DNA of 14,788 nt, from the NCBI GenBank assembly GCA_964651325.1, contig CAZYXP010000074.1, positions 1-14,788 on the forward strand. Direction: 5' to 3'. Position numbers and translations under genes: made by a program. Below, in pieces: positions 9,713 through 14,788 of the stretch. Below the pieces are notes generated by a model, which did no database searches, was not told the DNA's origin, and saw only the letters and a program-made list of their open reading frames with translations. How positions within the stretch are numbered: the first letter of the stretch is position 1; every line of letters starts with the position of its first letter. Source of the stretch: JADFOB01 sp964651325. Lineage in GTDB: Bacteria > Planctomycetota > Phycisphaerae > UBA1845.

Positions 9713-9799
9713 CCGCGGGCATTTTCGCCGTGCCGCGGGCGACGTCCCCTGAGCCGCGGGCATCTTCCCTGAGCCGCGGGCTTTAGCCCGCGCGGCCTC
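9713..9799 (+). repeat. CCGCGGGC array running into a REP-like palindrome
   Basis: CCGCGGGC occurs at 9713, 9733, 9754 and 9774, a period of 20-21 bases. The last unit forms the left arm of a palindrome at 9771-9799 (GAGCCGCGGGC then TTTA then GCCCGCGCGGCCTC). This palindrome is the same family as 3817-3843 and 8325-8351 but in the opposite orientation. It starts 9 bases after the pntAA stop. Confidence 0.85.
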
Positions 9800-9863
9800 A
9801 CGGACCGGCGGAAGGCTCAATAACGCGACGCCATGCGCGGGTCGCGCCCGCTCGACCGCGTGG

Positions 9864-9930
9864 CATGGGCAAACTCGTTTGCCCGTGCTCTTGCTGGGAA
9901 GGATCACGGGCAAGCTAGCGCTTGCCCATG
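9864..9930. repeat. Two related hairpins of the GGGCAA family
   Basis: GGGCAAAC (9867-9874) pairs with GTTTGCCC (9877-9884). GGGCAAGC (9908-9915) pairs with GCTTGCCC (9920-9927). Both have 8-bp perfect stems, nearly the same arms, and CA/TG flanks. They are two copies of one palindromic repeat, without a T-run. Confidence 0.8.
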
Positions 9931-10009
9931 GCACCCATTGCCACGGCACGCAATCAATCGCGTGTGTCGGAGCACTAGTGGTAGGCAATAATGTTCAAGG
10001 ACATGCACC

Positions 10010-10312
10010 ATGGAAGTTGTTGAAGCCGCCCAAGCGACGGATCTGATCAGTTTGCTCACGATTTTCGTCCTGGCGATCTTCGTCGGGTTCGAGATCATCA
10101 CGAAGGTTCCGCCGACGTTGCATACGCCGTTGATGTCTGGCTCGAATGCCATTTCCGGCATCACCATCGTCGGCGCGTTGGCGGCGGCTGGCCGGGGAGA
10201 GGGGACGCTGGCTAGTGTGCTGGCGATGATTGCGGTCGCCCTCGCCGCGATGAACGCCGTGGGCGGCTTCTTAGTTTCCCATCGCATGTTGGCCATGTTT
10301 CGCAAGAAGTAG
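10010..10312 (+). CDS. pntAB: NAD(P) transhydrogenase subunit alpha, membrane part
   Basis: A 100-residue membrane protein, the short alpha-2 subunit of the three-subunit transhydrogenase. It supplies a few helices of the proton channel domain II. It shows the family core KVPPTLHTPLMSGSNAISGI (about 31-50) between hydrophobic stretches at about 11-30, 48-62 and 68-90, so three membrane helices are expected. The ending FLVSHRMLAMFRKK is also typical. AAGGA at 9997-10001, 8 bases from the ATG, supports the start. Its stop overlaps the ribosome binding site of pntB, 14 bases before that start, so these two are likely translated together. Confidence 0.95.
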   Translation: MEVVEAAQATDLISLLTIFVLAIFVGFEIITKVPPTLHTPLMSGSNAISGITIVGALAAAGRGEGTLASVLAMIAVALAAMNAVGGFLVSHRMLAMFRKK

Positions 10313-10318
10313 GAAGGG
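10311..10318 (+). promoter_or_regulatory. Ribosome binding site of pntB, fixing a GTG start
   Basis: AGGAAGGG lies 8 bases before the GTG at 10327 and overlaps the TAG stop of pntAB (10310-10312). It supports the GTG start and suggests translational coupling of the two genes. Confidence 0.7.
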
Positions 10319-10326
10319 CGCAATCC

Positions 10327-11745
10327 GTGGATTCGGCTACCGCAGTATTCGCAGAAAACGCGGCATATCTTGTCGCGAGTATCTTGTTCATTCGTGGCCT
10401 GAAAGGGCTAACCCATCCGCGCACCGCGGTTCGTGGCAACCTCACCGGCTCGGTGGCGATGCTCATCGCGGTCGTGGCGACGTTGGCCTTCGGTCACATC
10501 GCATCCTGGGGCTGGATTCTCGCCGGCGTGGTTGTGGGGTCGGCCGTTGGGGCGTACATGGCGCTTCGCGTGCCCATGACCGGTATGCCGCAAATGGTGG
10601 CGGTATTCAACGGATTCGGTGGTGGGGCGTCGTTCCTGGTCGCCGGGGCGGAGCTACTCAAAAAGAACGCGCCGGTGGATCTTCAATCTCTCATCGCGGT
10701 GGCGGCCTCGGGGCTGATCGGGGCCGTCACGCTCACGGGCAGCATGGTCGCGTTTGCGAAGCTGGCCGAGTTCAAGGTCACCATCAGCGGCAAGAAATAC
10801 TGGCTGAGTAACTCGCTGCTGATTCCCGGACGCCATGGGATCAACATACTCCTCGCGCTGATCGGGATCGGGTTGTGCATCGCGCTCGTCTTGAATCCAG
10901 CCTCGAACACATGGTTTTGGCTCTTGGTGATCGTGGCGAGCGTCTTGGGCGTGTTGATCACGATCCCCATCGGCGGCGCCGACATGCCCGTCGTCATCGC
11001 CTTGCTAAACTCCTATTCCGGACTGGCGGCCTGCGCCACGGGATTCGTCATCAACAACAACGTGCTGATCGTGGCCGGATCGCTCGTGGGCGCGTCGGGA
11101 TTGATTCTGACGAGCATCATGTGCAAGGCCATGAATCGCTCCTTGGCCAACGTCATTTTTGCCCGACTCGGTGCCAGCTCATCTGCCCCCTCGGCGGATG
11201 ACGTGTATGGAGGTAAGGTCAAATCCACCTCCGCCGAAGAGGTCGCCATGTTGTTCGACGGCGCGCAGCGGGTGGTGATTGTTCCCGGCTACGGCATGGC
11301 GGTGTCCCAGGCACAGCACGCCGTGCGCGATCTGGCCAATCTGCTTGAGGCCAACGGCACCAACGTCGAATTCGCGATTCATCCCGTCGCCGGTCGCATG
11401 CCAGGCCACATGAACGTCTTGCTCGCAGAGGCGGACGTGCCCTACGACAAGCTCCTCGAGATGGACGCCATCAACCCCACGCTCGACACCGTGGACGTGG
11501 CGTTGGTCATCGGCGCCAACGACGTCGTGAATCCCGTGGCCAAGACGGACCCAGGCTCGCCTATTGCCGGCATGCCGATTATTGAGGTGGACAAGTGTCG
11601 CACGGTAATTGTTATCAAACGGAGCCTCAGCCCTGGATTCGCGGGCATCCCCAACCCGCTGTTCGCGATGGACCATACCTTGATGCTCTTTGGAGACGGC
11701 AAGAAAACGTTCATGGACCTCATCGCTGCCGTGAAGGATGCGTAG
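10327..11745 (+). CDS. pntB: NAD(P) transhydrogenase subunit beta
   Basis: A 472-residue subunit with the main membrane domain II (about 10-270, some eight or nine helices) and the NADP(H)-binding domain III (about 295-472). Membrane landmarks are RGLKGLTHPRTAVRGN (23-38), VFNGFGGGAS (93-102) and IGGADMPVV (215-223). Domain III has the dinucleotide loop VPGYGMAVSQAQHAV (319-333), the loop HPVAGRMPGHMNVLLAEADV (352-371), GANDVVNP (396-403) and VDKCRTVIVIKRS (421-433). The complex uses the proton gradient to reduce NADP+ with NADH, feeding NADPH to biosynthesis and redox defence. The start is GTG. It is the last gene of the pnt set; a gap of repeats follows. Confidence 0.97.
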   Translation: MDSATAVFAENAAYLVASILFIRGLKGLTHPRTAVRGNLTGSVAMLIAVVATLAFGHIASWGWILAGVVVGSAVGAYMALRVPMTGMPQMVAVFNGFGGGASFLVAGAELLKKNAPVDLQSLIAVAASGLIGAVTLTGSMVAFAKLAEFKVTISGKKYWLSNSLLIPGRHGINILLALIGIGLCIALVLNPASNTWFWLLVIVASVLGVLITIPIGGADMPVVIALLNSYSGLAACATGFVINNNVLIVAGSLVGASGLILTSIMCKAMNRSLANVIFARLGASSSAPSADDVYGGKVKSTSAEEVAMLFDGAQRVVIVPGYGMAVSQAQHAVRDLANLLEANGTNVEFAIHPVAGRMPGHMNVLLAEADVPYDKLLEMDAINPTLDTVDVALVIGANDVVNPVAKTDPGSPIAGMPIIEVDKCRTVIVIKRSLSPGFAGIPNPLFAMDHTLMLFGDGKKTFMDLIAAVKDA

Positions 11746-11775
11746 GCTCGTGCCAACGCTGACATGATGGCGCAC

Positions 11776-11817
11776 CCCGTGTAGCACAGCCCGTGTAGCT
11801 CTGCCCGTGTAGCACAG
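11776..11817 (+). repeat. Threefold 14-nt tandem repeat
   Basis: CCCGTGTAGC starts at 11776, 11790 and 11804, followed by ACAG, TCTG and ACAG, giving an exact period of 14. It runs into GTAGCACAGTGG, the start of the next interspersed repeat. Confidence 0.85.
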
Positions 11818-11844
11818 TGGCCCTCCGCTGTGGCTCGGCGACAA

Positions 11845-11870
11845 CCCAGCCGAGGGCGGCTGGGCTACAT
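11845..11870 (+). repeat. Interspersed repeat with 7-bp hairpin
   Basis: CCCAGCC (11845-11851) pairs with GGCTGGG (11858-11864) around GAGGGC. Bases 11847-11870 match the reverse complement of 8164-8187 at 22 of 24 positions. Confidence 0.8.
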
Positions 11871-11884
11871 ATGATGAGCCCCCC

Positions 11885-11911
11885 GAGCTGCGGGCTTCAG
11901 CCCGCGCGGCC
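11885..11911 (+). repeat. REP-like palindrome, fourth copy
   Basis: GAGCTGCGGGC, then TTCA, then GCCCGCGCGGCC. It has the same family and orientation as 9771-9799 and is inverted relative to 3817-3843 and 8325-8351. Confidence 0.8.
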
Positions 11912-12055
11912 ACCCGAACCAGCAAACCCACGAAGAGGGCGACCGCGCCAATGCGCCTCGACCTCCGCACAAGCCGTATTATCGGCCCCCAGCCTGATGC
12001 TGCCCGACGCGGGTTTTCCATGGTCCCAAAACCGAATATTGGGAGGAATGCTCAG

Positions 12056-12084
12056 TTGACTTGCCCATTCGCGATCAATAGAGT
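12056..12084 (+). promoter_or_regulatory. Candidate promoter of the secreted-protein gene
   Basis: TTGACT (12056-12061) is followed after 17 bases by TAGAGT (12079-12084): five and four of six consensus matches. It lies 108 bases before the ATG at 12192. Proposed by eye. Confidence 0.3.
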
Positions 12085-12191
12085 CCAACAGCGCGGTCGT
12101 TTGGTCGCTAGCCTGGGGGGTCAATTCGGGGAAGCAAGCAGGCCGCCCATTGGAGCATGGCCCGCAATGTAATCAGATGGGAGGAATCCGT

Positions 12192-13358
12192 ATGGTTTCA
12201 CGACGAATCACCAATAAATGGGTCGCGTCTCTAGTTTTGGCAGGCGCGCTGGCCGCGCCGTCGGTCTATCCGCAAACTACCCTAGCGCGCCCGGGGGCTA
12301 CGATGACGTTTGTCCCGGTTCGGGCCAGCGGTATCGAATGCGCGTCGCCCGGACAAGATCCCTCAACCTGTGACTGGTTTGTGGCAGGCCCCCGTCAGAT
12401 CATCTTGAACCGCGGCAACCAGGACGTTTCGATTGAGCTGTTTCTTTCCGACTGGGACCCCGATCAAGCAGGCATCCGAGTTGCGGCGTATCAGGGCGCG
12501 CTGGATTGTGCGACGTTTTCCGATCCCGTCTCAGGCTTGGCGCTTTCCGCGCTGTCACAGCTATGTTTTGACGCGCCGGGCGGGTTCAATGATTTTTGTT
12601 TGGGAATCGATACGAGCAGACCGGACTTCGTCTTGTTCGGTGACAGCATCATTCCAGCTTGCCAAAACAACGCACCATGCCCGGACGGAACGCTGGGTCA
12701 CTTTGTCTGTGGTGCCGTGGCTTTGGGTGGCGGTGGCGCCGTCGATAGCGGAATCCCGGTGTACGGAGCGACCCTTGCGGTACATGTTCCGCTTGGTTTG
12801 GGGACGTTCCACCTTGGCTTAGATCCGGACGACACACAGACCTTGGTCAGAGATCAGGGCGGGAATCCCGTGGGACCGCTTACTCTGTTTCCCGCGGACA
12901 TTACGATTCGATGTGGAACCAACGCCGACTGCGATGACGGCATCCCCTGCACGCAAGACACTTGCTCCACCCTTTTTGGAATCTGTCAGAATCCGCTCCA
13001 GGCGGGTTCGTGCATGATTGGTGGCGTTTGCGCGTCTCAAGGAGATGACAATCCCGCAAACGACTGCGAAACCTGCGACCCGGCTACGGCAACCAATGCG
13101 TGGAGCCTTCGGCCCGCAGGTGATGCCTGCGGATCGTCAGGCGCCGGAACGTGCTTGAGCCTCGACGTCTGCGACGGCGCGGGGACGTGCCAACTCGGGG
13201 AAGTGACGCTATTCGATTACGCTGAATTCTCGGATTGCCTAGGTGGTCCGACTCCGGCACTCTTGTCGCCATGCTGCCAAACATTTGACGCCGCGCCCGA
13301 CAACGACGTAGACCTAGCCGATTACGCCGAATTCCAAGTTGCATTCACTGGCCCATGA
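12192..13358 (+). CDS. Secreted Cys-rich protein with dockerin-like C-terminus
   Basis: A 388-residue exported protein of unknown function. The ATG at 12192 is chosen because GGGAGG sits 7 bases upstream and a Sec-type signal peptide follows at once (MVSRRITNKW, then a hydrophobic VASLVLAGALAAP). A longer frame from 12150 would bury the signal. Residues about 35-235 look like an all-beta extracellular domain. Residues about 240-335 are Cys-rich, with NADCDDGIPCTQDTC and C-x-x-C-D steps of the kind found in large secreted proteins of planctomycetes and myxobacteria. The end (about 338-386) has two related segments, LFDYAEFSDCLGG and DNDVDLADYAEFQVAF. The second resembles a dockerin-like calcium-binding loop (Asp-x-Asp-x-Asp-x-x-Asp-x-x-x-Phe). 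I infer a cell-surface or extracellular role; partner and ligand are unknown. It stands alone. Confidence 0.8.
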   Translation: MVSRRITNKWVASLVLAGALAAPSVYPQTTLARPGATMTFVPVRASGIECASPGQDPSTCDWFVAGPRQIILNRGNQDVSIELFLSDWDPDQAGIRVAAYQGALDCATFSDPVSGLALSALSQLCFDAPGGFNDFCLGIDTSRPDFVLFGDSIIPACQNNAPCPDGTLGHFVCGAVALGGGGAVDSGIPVYGATLAVHVPLGLGTFHLGLDPDDTQTLVRDQGGNPVGPLTLFPADITIRCGTNADCDDGIPCTQDTCSTLFGICQNPLQAGSCMIGGVCASQGDDNPANDCETCDPATATNAWSLRPAGDACGSSGAGTCLSLDVCDGAGTCQLGEVTLFDYAEFSDCLGGPTPALLSPCCQTFDAAPDNDVDLADYAEFQVAFTGP

Positions 13359-13381
13359 ATGGATTGCCATTCTATCAACGA

Positions 13382-13429
13382 ACGGTCTTCGACCGTACGG
13401 GCGAAGCGTCGTTTGGCCCCGGCAGGGGC
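13382..13429. repeat. Two GC-rich hairpins after the secreted-protein gene
   Basis: ACGGTC (13382-13387) pairs with GACCGT (13391-13396) across TTC. GCCCC (13416-13420) pairs with GGGGC (13425-13429) across GGCA. The first begins 23 bases after the stop codon and might act as a terminator, but no T-run follows. The surrounding sequence has the look of another interspersed repeat family. Confidence 0.5.
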
Positions 13430-13715
13430 GCTGGTCTGCAACCACTGGTGGAGCGGAGCGGAACCCTTGGAATGTATTTGAAATGGCCCCCCTCGCCTCG
13501 GTGGGGGCGAAGGCGCCTCAAGACCGCCTGGTGTGTCACCCAAACCGCCTCGCCCGTTTCTGAACCGCGTCGGCATCGGCCCAACCCACAAGACCGTCTT
13601 TTTGAGGAAGCGTCTTTGACTTGCTCCTCCCCACGCCATTGAGTCCAATGACCGTTGTTCGTTCTGCGTGCCTGCCGGTTGCAATCGAGCACACTTGTCG
13701 CAGCGCCGTTCGGAT

Positions 13716-14054
13716 TCAGATTGCAGCCTTCAACATGTTTCCAAGACTTGCCACCACCTCAGTGATGGTGATTTGATCCGTGTTGGTCGCCACGCGGCCA
13801 TGGCTTGCCGCACACTCGCAGTGTAACCGAGCGTATGCCTCTCATGGCTCGTTCGATCCGAACGCCCCGAGATAGCGACGGTCGCCACCCAACTCGATGA
13901 ACGCGCGATCGCCACTGGCACCCGCTGCGCGCCAGGTCGCACCGTTGCAGGTAGGGTCGCGCTCGCTCCAGCAGGTGCCGAGACCACCGCGACCGGTCGA
14001 GAGGCACCAGGCCGCGCGCGCTCGCACAGACTCGGGCTCGACCCTCGCCGACAT
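13716..14054 (-). pseudogene. Remnant of a tyrosine recombinase/integrase N-terminus
   Basis: One minus-strand frame reads ASGDRAFIELGGDRRYLGAF, then GSNEP, a TGA at 13844-13842, then in the same frame EAYARLHCECAASHGRVATN and ITITEVVASLGNMLKAAI before a second stop at 13718-13716. The pattern (ASG..AFIEL.G..RYLG..GS.E..EAY.RL.CE....GR......IT.TEVVA) fits, from memory, the N-terminal arm and start of the core-binding domain of integrases common in planctomycetes. Where the stop stands I expect Arg; CGA to TGA is a single change. The core-binding and catalytic domains are absent. Similarity starts only around 13940; the frame upstream to the ATG at 14054 is not recognisable. The family call rests on remembered pattern, not on a search. 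Confidence 0.42.
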
Positions 14055-14604
14055 GCGAACGCCCTGAAAAATGTGGGGCCGCGCTGCCGGGCTAGCCGGA
14101 AAAGAAGGGGAGCACGGCTCGATACTGACACTACGACCGCCCCATCAGAAAAAGCTTCTCGGGGATTGCCCGATCAAGTGGCTGCTGCCCAGCCATGGAG
14201 TCAGATGGTGTCGCGCACCGATGCCTGGCACTGCGCAGAGGTGGTTTCAATCCAGTAATTTGTGCAGTTTGACGCCAACGTATTCGGTCGTCGCTGGAAT
14301 CGGACGTCTGAGATTGACCAAGCACGCTTACCCTTCGACTTACCCGCTATTTACCTGTACGGATCCCATCAGGATGCGCCAACCTGCATCGCCCTTGCAC
14401 TTTGGCTTATTCATCCGCAGACGTCTCGCGTAAGGGCCCGTTATGGTGAGGCCAGCCGCCCCGAAAGATTTCACAGCCGCCCCGAACTCCCTTCGCGAAA
14501 TCTCCGTGCGAGTTACTGCATCCCAATGCACCGGCCTGCGTCCCCATGCAAAGACGTGAGAAGGCCCCAAAGGACCCCACCTCGGGCCCCTTGAACCCGT
14601 GACA

Positions 14605-14650
14605 TGAAACAGCGGGCGACTCGAACGCCCAACATTCAGCTTGGAAGAAC
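14605..14650 (-). other. tRNA-Gly(UCC)-like 3' half, probably pseudo
   Basis: On the minus strand CTTCCAAGCTGAATG resembles the anticodon loop and 3' stem of a tRNA-Gly with anticodon UCC (14645-14643). It is followed by a perfect T arm: GGGCG (14630-14626), loop TTCGAGT, CGCCC (14618-14614). Then comes GCTGTTTCA, with no encoded CCA. I cannot fold the 5' half: no acceptor strand complementary to GCTGTTT, no proper D arm, and a poorly paired anticodon stem. It is therefore not called as a functional tRNA. Such 3' halves are often left at attachment sites of integrative elements. Confidence 0.35.
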
Positions 14651-14735
14651 AGCTTCGTTTTCTATACCGAAACCGCGGAAGTCCTTTGCTTGCAGCAGTC
14701 TAGCGTGATTGTTGCGATTCGTAAATCGTCGCGTT

Positions 14736-14753
14736 TTGACGCATCTTGACGCA
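14736..14753 (+). repeat. Short direct repeat TTGACGCA
   Basis: TTGACGCA occurs at 14736-14743 and 14746-14753, a period of 10, one helical turn. Just to the left CGATT/AATCG forms a small stem (about 14715-14728). Function unknown; chance is possible. Confidence 0.4.
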
Positions 14754-14788
14754 CCGTTTCGCGGTATTCGCACGCGCAAAACAGTAGT

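Larger units (their letters stand above)
9705..10009. other. 305-bp repeat insertion between pntAA and pntAB
   Basis: No gene lies here. It contains a four-unit CCGCGGGC array ending in a palindrome (9713-9799) and two hairpins (9864-9930). About 75 bases of otherwise unremarkable sequence precede pntAB, including its ribosome binding site AAGGA at 9997-10001. Confidence 0.65.
11746..12191. other. 446-bp gap after pntB
   Basis: The left half consists of repeats (11776-11911). The right half, about 11912-12191, is free of obvious repeats and contains a candidate promoter at 12056-12084 and the ribosome binding site GGGAGG at 12179-12184 for the secreted protein. No T-rich terminator follows pntB; the GC-rich palindromes may end its transcript, which is inference. 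A long minus-strand frame covering this gap and part of pntB is a shadow. Confidence 0.55.
13359..14788. other. 1.4-kb gene-poor tail with decayed elements
   Basis: No intact gene is supported. Frames of 60-130 codons overlap on both strands, none has a ribosome binding site, and most contradict one another. What can be seen is hairpin repeats just after the secreted-protein gene (13382-13429 and a GCCCCC/GGGGGC pair at 13486-13508), an integrase-like remnant (13716-14054), a tRNA-like 3' half (14605-14650) and a short direct repeat (14736-14753). I recognise nothing in 14060-14600. Confidence 0.6.

Noticed and set aside
11179..12021. 280-codon minus-strand frame
   Set aside because: It is antisense to the 3' part of pntB, whose family match is strong, and its remainder translates interspersed repeats (VAQPPSA-type).
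13730..14131. 133-codon minus-strand frame overlapping the integrase remnant
   Set aside because: It is in a different frame from the integrase-like pattern, Arg/Ala/Ser-rich and without motifs; treated as a shadow.
14340..14570. Minus-strand frame with SRREF and a following Ala-rich stretch, resembling a Tat signal
   Set aside because: The stretch after it is not hydrophobic enough and is followed by a basic segment; there is no ribosome binding site and no recognisable mature domain. Most likely chance.
14545..14600. Terminator-like GGCCC/GGGCC pairing
   Set aside because: The stem is about 5 bp around a 16-base loop, with no T-run and no gene ending there.

Overview
The window looks like chromosomal DNA of a GC-rich, Gram-negative-type bacterium, most probably an uncultured member of the Planctomycetota. 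The main reasons are three. A secreted protein (12192-13358) has a Cys-rich region followed by a dockerin-like Asp-x-Asp C-terminus. The intergenic regions are packed with short GC-rich palindromic repeats. A decayed tyrosine-recombinase N-terminus resembles a form I associate with planctomycetes. This assignment is inference from family style; there is no rRNA gene or other phylogenetic marker in the window.

Layout. Bases 1-8152 read leftward (minus strand). In transcription order they hold comEC (5465-8152), alanine dehydrogenase ald (3933-5045), and a three-gene MacA/MacB-type export operon: adaptor 2211-3560, ATPase 1364-2146, permease 126-1340. A possible further gene runs off the left edge. 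From 8538 everything well supported reads rightward: the three-subunit proton-translocating NAD(P) transhydrogenase (pntAA 8538-9704, pntAB 10010-10312, pntB 10327-11745), then the secreted protein. The two halves diverge across 8153-8537.

The last 1.4 kb (13359-14788) has no intact gene. It carries hairpin repeats, a remnant resembling the N-terminus of a tyrosine integrase with an in-frame stop, and a tRNA-Gly(UCC)-like 3' half near the right edge. It reads as the worn-down end of an integrated element.

Functionally, the adaptor, ATPase and permease should form the inner-membrane and periplasmic parts of a tripartite exporter; no outer-membrane partner is present. Ald and Pnt both act on nicotinamide cofactors, and Ald and PntAA are structurally related families, but nothing shows that they are co-regulated. 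ComEC is a DNA-uptake channel without competence neighbours.

I found no convincing new multi-gene system. The most unusual content is intergenic: a composite repeat in two direct copies flanking ald-comEC, a possible MITE-like element, a threefold 42/43-nt tandem repeat, a repeat cluster that splits pntAA from pntAB, and the decayed integrase/tRNA-like region.
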